From: Bacteroidota bacterium
Lineage (GTDB): Bacteria; Bacteroidota; Bacteroidia; B-17B0; Aurantibacillaceae
Length of the DNA stretch: 64,000 nt
Direction of reading: 5' to 3'
NCBI GenBank assembly: GCA_963169355.1
Contig: CAUJCR010000002.1
Span: 186,001-250,000 of the forward strand
Part shown: one piece after another, positions 38,937-48,792 of the stretch
How the letters are laid out: every line of letters starts with the position of its first letter
How positions within the stretch are numbered: position 1 is the stretch's first letter
Made by a program: the position numbers and the translations under genes
The notes under the pieces: model-generated
Database searches by the model: none
Told to the model about the DNA's origin: nothing
Seen by the model: the letters and a program-made list of their open reading frames with translations, nothing else

Positions 38937-39578
38937 TTATTTAATTTTTTCTTGTAATAAGGCATATTCAGATGCCATCATTTCAACTCCCAACACACGT
39001 TTACCTACATTACATATTTTTAATTCATCTAGCATGTCTATTGCGTTTTTATAGGTTGCTTGATCATCTGTTTTAATAAGAACTGTAATCGCATTCTTAT
39101 CCGCAGTGGCTTCCATTGCTAAACGCTTAAACGTGGTATCTGCTAAAGTTTTTGATTTTACTTGAGCTTCTAATTTATTAATCTCATCATTTGCCCATTT
39201 ATTTTGTTCCATTAACAACTTGTGTAAGCCATCTGGTCCAAAATTAGTTTCTTTTAATTCTGTAGGAGGCATCCCTTTTTCGTTTCCAGCCGTGTAGAAC
39301 TGACCAACGTAATAAAAGATTCTATCATCTTTGGTTAACAAAAAGGTAACCCCGTTCTTAACTTCGGGAGGAGGAGGACTTCCTGGAGGGGGATCAGCTG
39401 GTAAGCTTAGCTCCATACTTTTAGGTTTACTAAAAGTAGAGGTAAGTACGAAGAACGTTAGTAGTAAGAAAGCCAAATCCACCATTGGTGTCATGTCTAT
39501 TCTTGTACTCTGTTTCTTGGCGCGTTTTTTACCACCTTTACCATGTCCGCCACCACCGTCTTCTGCTATTTCTGCCAT
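38937..39578 (-). CDS. exbD: Biopolymer transporter ExbD
   Basis: RIDMTPMVDLAFLLLTFFVLTSTFSKPKSMELSLPA. Confidence 0.94.
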   Translation of the reverse strand: MAEIAEDGGGGHGKGGKKRAKKQSTRIDMTPMVDLAFLLLTFFVLTSTFSKPKSMELSLPADPPPGSPPPPEVKNGVTFLLTKDDRIFYYVGQFYTAGNEKGMPPTELKETNFGPDGLHKLLMEQNKWANDEINKLEAQVKSKTLADTTFKRLAMEATADKNAITVLIKTDDQATYKNAIDMLDELKICNVGKRVLGVEMMASEYALLQEKIK

Positions 39579-39613
39579 GTTAAATTTGTTTTTTAATTAG
39601 TTAAATATTTTGT

Positions 39614-40291
39614 TTAATGTGCTTCTGTTGATTTTTTTCCGCCACCTTCTAAAGAAGTGATTAGGTTAAAAGTATATATCTTCATGTCGGTAAATGTTTT
39701 AAACACATCTTTTACATAAATATACTTTGCTTTTCCATCCGCTTTAATGGCATAACGAGGCTTTTCTCCTTTAAACTCAATGTTCTTTTCTTTAGCCTCA
39801 TCCCTATTACGCATATAAATTACGTTAAGTTCTAAAGCTCCAATATTAATCCAATCTTTTAATTGATTGTTTAATGAATCTAAAGGAACTCCTTTTTGAG
39901 GTTGAAATTTTAAACGTTCATTTTCAGATGCGTCTAAGTAGCGAGGTAAGTCTTTTATATCTACACCAAAACTTGATAAACCACCAAATTTCTTAATTTG
40001 ATCAGGTGTAAAATTTACTTTATACTTTTCGCTAATTTTTGCAAGAGCGTTTATTTTAGCCTCGGCATTACCTATTCCAAAAAAAGCACGTCCATTATTG
40101 TCCACCGTCACTAAAATAGTGTTCTCAGGCAATGTTTTATCGGAATGAGAAGCTGGCGGATCAACCACCACTGGCTCAGCCATACGGAAGGATGCAGTAA
40201 GCATAAAGAAGGTAACCAACAAGAAAGCCAAATCTACCATTGGTGTCATATCAATGGAAGGAGCACTCTTTGCAACTTTTATCTTTCCCAT
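39614..40291 (-). CDS. exbD: Biopolymer transporter ExbD (second copy)
   Basis: SIDMTPMVDLAFLLVTFFMLTASFRMAEPVVVDPP. Confidence 0.94.
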   Translation of the reverse strand: MGKIKVAKSAPSIDMTPMVDLAFLLVTFFMLTASFRMAEPVVVDPPASHSDKTLPENTILVTVDNNGRAFFGIGNAEAKINALAKISEKYKVNFTPDQIKKFGGLSSFGVDIKDLPRYLDASENERLKFQPQKGVPLDSLNNQLKDWINIGALELNVIYMRNRDEAKEKNIEFKGEKPRYAIKADGKAKYIYVKDVFKTFTDMKIYTFNLITSLEGGGKKSTEAH

Positions 40292-40357
40292 GTTTTTTTT
40301 AAATTTTAATTAATAGATACAATGTTTGATTTAATTCCATAAAGGAATAAACTGATA

Positions 40358-41161
40358 TTATTTACCAGTAGATTGGAACTCTTGAATAATAGAGAAACCA
40401 GCCTCATCCATTGCATACGTTAATTGGTCAACACGGTTTGAGAACAAGTTATAGAAAATAATGGCAAAAGCCGAAGTACCAATACCTACTAATGTATTAA
40501 TTAAGGCTTCGGAAATACCAGTTGCTAAAGCTGCAGTATCAGGAGTACCTGCACTTGCTAAAGCCGCAAACGCACGAATCATACCCACAACTGTACCAAT
40601 TAACCCTGTTAAAGTACCAATAGAGGCCATTGTTGAAATTACCACCATGTTTTTAGATAACATTGGTAATTCTAATGCTGTAGCTTCTTCTAGTGCTTTT
40701 GTAATAGCTGCTACTTTTGCTTCTTTATCCATCGAAGCATCGTTTTGTACAAACTTGTATTTAGAAAGTCCTTCGTGAACTACATTAGCTAAAGAACCTT
40801 TTTGTTTATCGCATTCTGCAATAGCCTCATCTAACTGGCCAGCAGAAACTAAAGATTTAATTTTTGCAACAAATTTATCTGTTTGTCCTTTACCCATAGC
40901 ACGTTGAATAGTAATAAAACGCTCAATAGCAAAAGTAATTACAGTTAAAAAGAAACCTACTAAGAAAGGTACAATAATACCTCCTTTATACATTTGACCT
41001 AAGAAATTATGTGGATGTCCTTTATCTGGACCATCAGCGTCGAAGTTAGCAGGGTCACCCATAATAAACTTAAAGATAATAAAACCAATACCGATACAAA
41101 TAGCGATTGCTAATGCTGATACAATAAACGGAAAACCGCCCGATGTTTTTTTGTTACTCAT
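40358..41161 (-). CDS. exbB: MotA/TolQ/ExbB proton channel family protein
   Basis: LSKNMVVISTMASIGTLTGLIGTVVGMIRAFAALASAGTPDTAALATGISEALINTLVGIGTSAFAIIFYN. Confidence 0.95.
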   Translation of the reverse strand: MSNKKTSGGFPFIVSALAIAICIGIGFIIFKFIMGDPANFDADGPDKGHPHNFLGQMYKGGIIVPFLVGFFLTVITFAIERFITIQRAMGKGQTDKFVAKIKSLVSAGQLDEAIAECDKQKGSLANVVHEGLSKYKFVQNDASMDKEAKVAAITKALEEATALELPMLSKNMVVISTMASIGTLTGLIGTVVGMIRAFAALASAGTPDTAALATGISEALINTLVGIGTSAFAIIFYNLFSNRVDQLTYAMDEAGFSIIQEFQSTGK

Positions 41162-41206
41162 GATGTTAATTGTTTTTAGTTAGTGTTCTAATTTTTAGAA
41201 TGAGGT

Positions 41207-41237
41207 CAAACATAATAAAAAGGTTTTTAAATTACAA
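41207..41237 (-). promoter_or_regulatory. Bacteroidota promoter of exbB operon (-7 TATGTTTG, -33 TTG, 20-nt spacer)
   Basis: Minus strand TTG(41237-41235)-N20-TATGTTTG(41214-41207); ATG of exbB at 41161. Confidence 0.65.
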
Positions 41238-41353
41238 TAATTTAAAAGGTATCTTTTTTCTTTTTAACACGCCATTTTTTAACAAAAGTAGTGGTTTTAC
41301 CTCTTTTGTTTTGAGGGGTAATTGGTAAGTGGTAGGATTTAATTTATAAGTGG

Positions 41354-43309
41354 TTATTTTTGCTCAATATAACTCACGGCAATAATCTGAATTTTACGTT
41401 CAGCCGCTGCAAATGGGCTATATACCGAATTTCGAGTGTCTTTTAAATCATCGCTCACTTTACTTACTGGTAACTCGCCAATATCTTCATTAAAAAACTC
41501 TATTCTGCCCTCCGACTCATTAGGATTATCCACATATTTCACAAACTTACCATTTCCGTATTCCATAAAATAGTTACGCAAACTACTAATACGGCGTTTG
41601 GCTAAATTTATATTATAATCGGTACTGGCTAATGGGCTACAGTAGCCTTTCATAGTTATTTTTACTTTCTCGCCACGCTCTAGTACTTGTTCTAGTAACA
41701 AAGCGAACTTATCTAAATCCTGCATACCAGCATCAACACTATCTTCAAAAAAACTTTCTATCCTATTAATAGCATAATCTTTTTGGTCGCCTTCAAGTCC
41801 ACGGCTATACTCACTTAAGTATTTTGGTTTTAAAATAGTGTAATCGTCATAGGTTTTTTTATAATTCTTTTTAGTTACAATTACTTTTGTTTTAGGCTCG
41901 GGTTCATCGTTGTGAAAATATAAAGTAAGTGGCACCAATACTTTCATTTGATTCATCAACAAAGCTGTTGTGTCAATAGGCTTTGGTGGCTCGGTAAGTG
42001 GTGTAATTGGAAAACTATAAATATCATTACAACAATTTGGTTTGTCTTCAAAATAGGAACCTAATCGGTTTGAAGAAATATAAGCTTTATCTTTATTAGA
42101 ATTAACACTATAATATATATCATTGTAGCTACTATTTATTGGATAACCCATATTTTGTGGATCCGAAAACTCGTTATCTTTTAATACAGCAGAAAAAATA
42201 TCGAAATTTCCTAAACCTTTATGCCAAGTACTACTAAAATATAAGGTTTGGTTTTCTTTTACAAACCAAGGAGTAATATCATCTTCAATCGTATTTATTT
42301 TTTTTCCTGCGTTAATTGGCGTATCAAATGTTCCATCCGATTTTATATAAGCGTACCAAATATCCATTCCGCCTTCACCTCCTGCTCTGTCACTCGCAAA
42401 AAACAAAACAGGTTTTCCATTTATCTCACTATAACAAGGTTGCGAAGTATTAACTCCTGAAACATTGATAGGTGGTTGTAATTTTTGTAACTCTGTCCAA
42501 TGTCCATCTTTTAAATCAGACATATAAATTTCGCAACGATACTGTGTGCTATTAATAGCGCCACAGCGTGATACAAATACCTTAGTGAAATCATGATTAA
42601 AACTAGTGTTAGCATTATGGATATTGTTTTTATTAAATAACGAATCTAACTCCTTAGCTTTTAAAAACTTGTTGGGCTTAATAGCTGACTTTTTAGAGGT
42701 ATATATTTTATTATATCCTACACCTGCTTTATCTGTGTGCGATTTATCTCTTAATGATGAAAAATATAATAAACTATCATACTCAAATGGGGCATATTCA
42801 CTTACTTTGCTGTTTACGGCGCTATCTAAATGCAATACCTTTACATCAACCGGATTTTTAATTAATACTTGTGCAATATCACACGATTCATACTCTTGAC
42901 GTGCTTTTAGAGCCATCTTCTTTTTTTCGGCATCTTTACTATTACGTTGTTTTTTATAATATTTATCAAAATATTTCTTAGCGTCTTTGTATTTGCCATT
43001 AGTTTTAAGTTGCATAGCAATATAAAAAGGTACTTCTTTATAAGTACGTGCATTATCTTTCTTAAATATTTTTTGATACCAATGCAAGGCCGCATCTCCA
43101 TCATAATTTAAGCGAGATGCGTCGGCAAACAATAATTGGTGTTCTATTTTAGATGAATCGAGTAAAATAACCTGATGATAATACTGAGCAGCCGACGAAT
43201 AATCTTTTCTCGACATGGCCTCTGCGCCTAATTTTAAGAACTGCTTTGTGTTTTGAGCACTCAAAATAGTACTAACTAATATAAACAGAAAAATCAGTTT
43301 GTATTTCAT
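41354..43309 (-). CDS. TPR/PD40/OmpA-like protein (PorE-like, divergent OmpA motif)
   Basis: Signal peptide MKYKLIFLFILVSTILSAQ; TPR-like N-term; PD40 (KPVLFFASDRAGGEGGMDIWYA, LYFSSTWHKGLGNFDIF); C-term VKITMKGYCSPLASTDYNINLAKRRISSLRNYF. Alternative starts at 43324 or 43363. Confidence 0.88.
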   Translation of the reverse strand: MKYKLIFLFILVSTILSAQNTKQFLKLGAEAMSRKDYSSAAQYYHQVILLDSSKIEHQLLFADASRLNYDGDAALHWYQKIFKKDNARTYKEVPFYIAMQLKTNGKYKDAKKYFDKYYKKQRNSKDAEKKKMALKARQEYESCDIAQVLIKNPVDVKVLHLDSAVNSKVSEYAPFEYDSLLYFSSLRDKSHTDKAGVGYNKIYTSKKSAIKPNKFLKAKELDSLFNKNNIHNANTSFNHDFTKVFVSRCGAINSTQYRCEIYMSDLKDGHWTELQKLQPPINVSGVNTSQPCYSEINGKPVLFFASDRAGGEGGMDIWYAYIKSDGTFDTPINAGKKINTIEDDITPWFVKENQTLYFSSTWHKGLGNFDIFSAVLKDNEFSDPQNMGYPINSSYNDIYYSVNSNKDKAYISSNRLGSYFEDKPNCCNDIYSFPITPLTEPPKPIDTTALLMNQMKVLVPLTLYFHNDEPEPKTKVIVTKKNYKKTYDDYTILKPKYLSEYSRGLEGDQKDYAINRIESFFEDSVDAGMQDLDKFALLLEQVLERGEKVKITMKGYCSPLASTDYNINLAKRRISSLRNYFMEYGNGKFVKYVDNPNESEGRIEFFNEDIGELPVSKVSDDLKDTRNSVYSPFAAAERKIQIIAVSYIEQK

Positions 43310-43325
43310 CTTACTTAGGCTCATA

Positions 43326-44363
43326 TTACATATAAATTGGACAAACTCGAGTTTTAGGAACAAATGGAACTAATTTCTTAAATATATAAGTTACATAAAT
43401 TTCAAATCCTCCTCGTCTATTCGTTGCCGCTAAAAATTTACTCATATTTACATCGTAACTTATACCTGCTGTAAGCGTTTTTACCTGATAACCCACGCGT
43501 GCAATGGCTGCATCTTTTAATCGATAATAAATGCCTGCTGAAATAACTTGGTTTCTTGTTTCATCTAACCTTAATTTAATTTGAGCACCAGGCACTACCT
43601 CGGTGTATTTGCCTTGATTAGAAACAAGTGCCTCAACCAACACATCTGTAGTAGCTCCCACAGGATAAGCAAAACACAAATAGTTATTTAGTTTAGGATC
43701 TATTTTAATAGAGTTGTTGTTTTGAAATGTAAGTTTAGGGCTTGTGAAATGATGAAATGAAATACCATATTGAATGTAAGCTCTTTGTTTAAGAGCATAT
43801 TGCAAGGCGGTACCAAAACTAAAATCACCAAACGTACTAGCAGTTTTGGTAAAATGTTCTCCCGTATTATTAGCAGCATTGTAAGCATTACCCTGATATT
43901 GGTTATCAAAGGTCATTAATGAATAATTAAACCCCACGTTTGATATACCGCCATTTAATCCTAATGATAATAGCAAAGTTGAATCTGAATTTAATTTATG
44001 AATGTATGATGCTGATAAATACAATTGATTAGTACCATAATGTGTATCGCCCGATTTATCGTTATTAAACATAATACCAACACCAAAACAATCGCTTTTC
44101 ATTTTTTTAGTTTTAAATCTTCCGTCTCCAGCAATTGAAAAAGATTGATAAGGAACAGGCACGCTACTCCATTGACTTCTAAAAATTCCATTTACTCGAT
44201 AATCACCATCAAACAACCCTGTAAAGGCAGGATTAAGATTTAATACAGAACCATTATATTGTGAGAAATGCACGTCTTGAGCAGTTACATTAAAAAAACA
44301 TAACACCAAAAACGCAATGAATAAGTGGAGTATATTTAACTTATGTATAAGTTTTGCTTTCAT
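43326..44363 (-). CDS. PorP/SprF family type IX secretion system membrane protein
   Basis: AQDVHFSQYNGSVLNLNPAFTGLFDGDYRVNGIFRSQWSSVPVPYQSFSIAGD. Confidence 0.94.
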   Translation of the reverse strand: MKAKLIHKLNILHLFIAFLVLCFFNVTAQDVHFSQYNGSVLNLNPAFTGLFDGDYRVNGIFRSQWSSVPVPYQSFSIAGDGRFKTKKMKSDCFGVGIMFNNDKSGDTHYGTNQLYLSASYIHKLNSDSTLLLSLGLNGGISNVGFNYSLMTFDNQYQGNAYNAANNTGEHFTKTASTFGDFSFGTALQYALKQRAYIQYGISFHHFTSPKLTFQNNNSIKIDPKLNNYLCFAYPVGATTDVLVEALVSNQGKYTEVVPGAQIKLRLDETRNQVISAGIYYRLKDAAIARVGYQVKTLTAGISYDVNMSKFLAATNRRGGFEIYVTYIFKKLVPFVPKTRVCPIYM

Positions 44364-46085
44364 TTATCTTATTAATGTAACATTACCTTTTTTAAATATT
44401 TCCTCGCTAGTTTCACTACATTTTGCTTTTACATAATAGCCAAACACACCTGGGTCAGATGGTTTACCTTTAAAATTCCCATCCCAACCTTGAGTAGGGT
44501 CGGTTGTTTCAAACATTAATTGTCCCCAACGATTATACACCGCAAAATAATAGATTGAAAACATTGGACCGCGCACTTTAAAAACATCGTTAAAACCATC
44601 ACCGTTTGGCGTAAAAGTATTAGGTATGTATAATTCTGGATTACTAACAATATCGATGGTTTGCGCCGCTAAAGTATCCCAACAATTTATAGAGTTTGGT
44701 ATCTCGGCAATTACAAACACAGGAAAACTGCCTCCTGAAGGAAATGTGTGTGTTGGATTTTGTTCATTACTATTAGAGCCATCTCCAAAGTTCCATGTCC
44801 AAGTAGGATTAGTACCAGGTGGATAATGTGCCATACCTTGAAATTCAACAATATTATCACTACAAGGAATTGGAGTAAATGTAAATGAAGCATCAAATGG
44901 TTCGCTTATACCTACCGTTGTATTTACAGTATCATTACACAACGGTTTATTGCTTACATAAGCCACTAACGTTACCGAATAATTTCCGGTGCCAGGATAG
45001 GTATAACTTGGGTTTGTTGCATGAGAAGTATCTGCATTAGTTGTTGGATCACCAAAATACCAATTAAATGATAAGCCAGTACTACCTGTACTATTATTTT
45101 GAAACGATGCTGTATTAGTACCGCAAATTGCTTGAGGAACTTGCGCAGCCGCCACAACAACTTGTGGGCAAGGCTTAACAATTAATTGAAAATCGCGTTT
45201 GGTTTCACTTAAAAAAACACCGTTTCGGTATTCCTTTACTTTTATACCAATTACAAAATAACCCTGCAAATTTGGTGTAGCTGTTACAATTCCTGTAGAA
45301 GAATTTATCTGCATAGGAACACCACCTAACATGTCATTTATAGAATAAGGAGAGTTCCAAACAATTGATGTAAAAGGCGGGCTAACAGGGACTGTTGGAC
45401 ATGTAGGAACCACGTTTGGACAAGTAGTTGCCGCAGGTGAAAAAGGACCAACAATAGGACAGGAGGCTGTGAGTCCTTCATAAGGAGTAAATAATTCATA
45501 TACCAAAGAATCGCCATCATAATCAATAGCAGAATCATCAAATATCCACGGCTTATCAACACAAATAAATGGTGGTGGCCAATTCTTAATAACAGGATTG
45601 CTATTAACTGCTACTACCTCTGAACCTGGAATAGTTGCGTAATACGTTGCGCCCACACACTCTGGATTTACAATGTTTAAGATGTTTTGGTTACGACAAC
45701 AACGTTGATAAGAGATTTGATAACCACCTACTCTTGGTGCTAAAAATATTGTATCAATATAAGTTGTTACTTCATAACAAAAATCGAGAGGCGGAATAGT
45801 ACAAGGGTCGTTAATGGTTGGAGGCAATGTGTCTAAGCCTCTAAATGTCATATTCAACGTTTGTAATAAATTATTGTTATTATCAAAAATACCCACAGAT
45901 GCTGGATTATCAAAAGGAGGAACTCCCACATAACAATCGCGATAAACAGTTAAACGAATTTCGTAGTTATTAGACCCTAAGAATTTATAATTCAACTCTC
46001 CTCCTACAATATGAGTGGCTTTTACATCATTACAAAGTACACTTGCAACCACTATTATAAAAATCGTAAGTAAGTTTCTTTTCAT
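44364..46085 (-). CDS. PKD-domain surface protein with gliding motility-associated C-terminal domain (CHU_C, type B CTD)
   Basis: ATHIVGGELNYKFLGSNNYEIRLTVYRDCY N-term; PKD WNFGDGSNSNEQNPTHTFPSGG; C-term LYIPNTFTPNGDGFNDVFKVRGP..AVYNRWGQLMFETTDPTQGWDGNFKGKPSDPGVFGYYVKAKC. Confidence 0.94.
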   Translation of the reverse strand: MKRNLLTIFIIVVASVLCNDVKATHIVGGELNYKFLGSNNYEIRLTVYRDCYVGVPPFDNPASVGIFDNNNNLLQTLNMTFRGLDTLPPTINDPCTIPPLDFCYEVTTYIDTIFLAPRVGGYQISYQRCCRNQNILNIVNPECVGATYYATIPGSEVVAVNSNPVIKNWPPPFICVDKPWIFDDSAIDYDGDSLVYELFTPYEGLTASCPIVGPFSPAATTCPNVVPTCPTVPVSPPFTSIVWNSPYSINDMLGGVPMQINSSTGIVTATPNLQGYFVIGIKVKEYRNGVFLSETKRDFQLIVKPCPQVVVAAAQVPQAICGTNTASFQNNSTGSTGLSFNWYFGDPTTNADTSHATNPSYTYPGTGNYSVTLVAYVSNKPLCNDTVNTTVGISEPFDASFTFTPIPCSDNIVEFQGMAHYPPGTNPTWTWNFGDGSNSNEQNPTHTFPSGGSFPVFVIAEIPNSINCWDTLAAQTIDIVSNPELYIPNTFTPNGDGFNDVFKVRGPMFSIYYFAVYNRWGQLMFETTDPTQGWDGNFKGKPSDPGVFGYYVKAKCSETSEEIFKKGNVTLIR

Positions 46086-46174
46086 GGATGTTTAAGTTAA
46101 CGTTACACTAAACTACATATTTTTTTGAAATAAAAAAATTGTTGCCAAGAAAATATACCCTACTCTTTTTTTTC

Positions 46175-46990
46175 TTAAAGAGTTCCACACCACTGCGAAT
46201 ACTCTTTAAAACAAGTTAAAGCAGGTTTTTCTGTAAATAATCCAAACACCGCGCTACCGCTTCCACTCATACTTGCATATATTGCACCTTCATTATAAAA
46301 TTTTTCTTTAATCGATTTAATCTCTGGATAAAGCTTAAAAATAGATTGCTCAAAATCGTTAACGAGCTCATCTTTCCATGTATAAATTGGTTGTTTTAAT
46401 ATGTCGGGAATAGGTTTAATAGATGCTTGTGGCTTTATAATACTATAAGCCTCTTTAGTATTACTATGTATGTTAGGGAAAATAACAACTGCAAACATAT
46501 CTTTCAGATTAATAGATATAGGACTTAATACATCGCCCTTGTTTGTAGCATACATTGGTGTATTTTTTATAAAGAACGCGCAATCACTCCCAAGAGTCTG
46601 TGCCATTAACAATCGTTCTTCATCTGTAAAGCCTAAATTGAATTGAAGATTTAATAAGTTGATAAAAAAGGCTGCATCAGAACTTCCGCCCCCTAAGCCA
46701 GCGCCCATTGGTAACAGCTTGTGTAAAAAAACATCAATGTTTGGTAATTGTTTTTTTTGTTGCATCAAGCTATAAGCTTTATACAGAAGATTATCCTCTA
46801 TTTTTCCTTGTATATCAAGTCCACTAATAGTTAATCGAAAAGCATCTGTTGTTGTTTTATTCTCAACCACTTCTAAAACATCTTTCCACCCTATTGGATA
46901 AAAAACGGTTTCGATATTATGAAAGCCATCAGCACGTTTTTCTATAACATGTAGCCCAAGATTAATTTTTGCATTTGGAAAACAAATCAT
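46175..46990 (-). CDS. ispE: 4-diphosphocytidyl-2-C-methyl-D-erythritol kinase
   Basis: FPNAKINLGLHVIEKRADGFHNIETVFYPI, LPMGAGLGGGSSDAAF, SMSGSGSAVFGLF. Confidence 0.96.
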   Translation of the reverse strand: MICFPNAKINLGLHVIEKRADGFHNIETVFYPIGWKDVLEVVENKTTTDAFRLTISGLDIQGKIEDNLLYKAYSLMQQKKQLPNIDVFLHKLLPMGAGLGGGSSDAAFFINLLNLQFNLGFTDEERLLMAQTLGSDCAFFIKNTPMYATNKGDVLSPISINLKDMFAVVIFPNIHSNTKEAYSIIKPQASIKPIPDILKQPIYTWKDELVNDFEQSIFKLYPEIKSIKEKFYNEGAIYASMSGSGSAVFGLFTEKPALTCFKEYSQWCGTL

Positions 46991-47075
46991 AAGCCCAAAG
47001 CTATGTATTTTCTTTCTAAAAAAATCTATACTGATAATCAGAATGTTACAAAGTGGCGTTATTTTAATTTTTTAG

Positions 47076-47083
47076 TATCTTTG
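47076..47083 (+). promoter_or_regulatory. -7 element TATCTTTG upstream of accA
   Basis: TAGTATCTTTGCCCCC; ATG at 47109. Confidence 0.5.
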
Positions 47084-47108
47084 CCCCCTAACTAAAATCA
47101 CAAAAGCA

Positions 47109-48068
47109 ATGGTTTATCTTGATTTTGAAAAACCAATTCAGGAACTAGAAGAAGAATTGGTAAAGTTAAAAGCAGTTGCAGAAAAAAGTAAAGTAGATAT
47201 GAGTATAGCTATAAAAAAGCTAGAAACTACTATACTTGAAAAACGTAAAGAAATTTTCTCTAACCTTACTGCTTGGCAAAGAGTACAAGTAAGTCGCCAT
47301 CCCGAACGCCCATACACCTTAGCATACATAGAAGCAATTACTAATAACACATTTATAGAATTACATGGCGACAGAACTGTAGCCGATGATAAAGCCATGG
47401 TGGGTGGATTTGGAGAGATAGACGGTCAAACAGTGATGTTTATTGGACAACAAAAAGGTATTAACACCAAAATGCGTCAAATAAGACGTTTTGGAATGGC
47501 AAATCCTGAAGGTTATCGCAAAGCCTTACGCTTAATGAAGATGGCTGAAAAGTTTAATAAACCTATCGTTACTTTTATTGATACCCCAGGTGCTTATCCA
47601 GGATTAGAAGCAGAAGAAAGAGGACAAGGCGAAGCCATTGCTCGAAATTTATTAGAAATGACACAATTGAAAGTGCCAGTTATTTGTATTATTATTGGCG
47701 AAGGTGCAAGTGGCGGAGCTTTAGGAATAGGCATTGGCGATAAAGTATTAATGTTGGAAAACACATGGTATTCTGTAATTTCACCTGAGTCATGTTCTTC
47801 AATTTTATGGCGTAGCTGGAATTTTAAAGAAACAGCCGCAGAAGCTTTAAAACTTACCGCAAATGATATGAGTAAAAATGGATTAATAGACGGGATTATT
47901 AACGAACCATTAGGTGGTGCACATAATAATCCACAACAAATGTTTGATACAGTAAAAACAGAAATATTAAAACAACTAGACACCCTAAAAAAACAAAGTG
48001 CGGAAGAACGTATAAACGCACGTATTGAAAAATTTAGCAGTATGGGTGTAGTGCACGAAATGGAATAA
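47109..48068 (+). CDS. accA: Acetyl-CoA carboxylase carboxyltransferase subunit alpha
   Basis: [27 protein letters not shown]-like [44 protein letters not shown]. Confidence 0.97.
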   Translation: MVYLDFEKPIQELEEELVKLKAVAEKSKVDMSIAIKKLETTILEKRKEIFSNLTAWQRVQVSRHPERPYTLAYIEAITNNTFIELHGDRTVADDKAMVGGFGEIDGQTVMFIGQQKGINTKMRQIRRFGMANPEGYRKALRLMKMAEKFNKPIVTFIDTPGAYPGLEAEERGQGEAIARNLLEMTQLKVPVICIIIGEGASGGALGIGIGDKVLMLENTWYSVISPESCSSILWRSWNFKETAAEALKLTANDMSKNGLIDGIINEPLGGAHNNPQQMFDTVKTEILKQLDTLKKQSAEERINARIEKFSSMGVVHEME

Positions 48069-48112
48069 TTTAAATTAACAATAATACATAAATAACTTAA
48101 ACTTAAATAACT

Positions 48113-48676
48113 ATGGCAGATACAGGCGACGTAAACGTAGGATCAATTATTAGATTTAATAATGAATTAATGCAAATAATGGAATGGCAACACCGCACAC
48201 CCGGAAATTTGCGTGCATTTTATCAAGGTAAAATGCGTAATGTGTTAAACGGAAAACAACTAGAACACCGTTTCCGTTCGGGAGAAACTGTGGAGTTGGT
48301 ACGTGTAGAATATAAAATGATGCAGTTTATATATGTTGAAGGGGAATTTGCGGTGGTAATGGATAACGAAACCTTTGAACAAGTTCATGTACCAATGGCT
48401 TTGTTTGGAGATGCCGCACAATTTTTAAAAGAAGGTATGGAAGTAAAAGTATCATTTGAAGGTGATAACGTTATTTTAGCTGAAGCACCTACTTTTGTTG
48501 TTTGCGAAATTACCTACACTGAGCCAGGATTAAAAGGTGACACTGCTACAAACACTCTAAAACCTGCCACTTTAGATAGCGGAGCTAAAGTAAACGTGCC
48601 TTTATTTTGCAACGAAGGTGATTTAGTAAAAGTAGATACTCGTACAGCGTCTTATGTAGAACGCGTAAAAAAATAA
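48113..48676 (+). CDS. efp: Elongation factor P
   Basis: RTPGNLRAFYQGKMRNVLNGKQLEHRFRSGETVELVRVE; C-term VPLFCNEGDLVKVDTRTASYVERVK. Confidence 0.96.
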   Translation: MADTGDVNVGSIIRFNNELMQIMEWQHRTPGNLRAFYQGKMRNVLNGKQLEHRFRSGETVELVRVEYKMMQFIYVEGEFAVVMDNETFEQVHVPMALFGDAAQFLKEGMEVKVSFEGDNVILAEAPTFVVCEITYTEPGLKGDTATNTLKPATLDSGAKVNVPLFCNEGDLVKVDTRTASYVERVKK

Positions 48677-48702
48677 CACATAACCTATTTATAAAAAACC
48701 TC

Positions 48703-48730
48703 GCTTGTCGAGGTTTTTTTATTTTTGTAA
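48703..48730 (+). terminator. Terminator of efp
   Basis: AAAAAACCTCG-cttgt-CGAGGTTTTTT, 11-bp perfect stem with A/T flanks. Confidence 0.88.
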
Positions 48731-48792
48731 AATAAAAACAGTACTTTTAATAAAGTTCTACCAAACTTAAATTTCACTTTAGCCTAAACGTA

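Noticed and set aside
47594-47983. 129-aa minus-strand ORF inside accA
   Set aside because: Antisense shadow ORF of conserved accA
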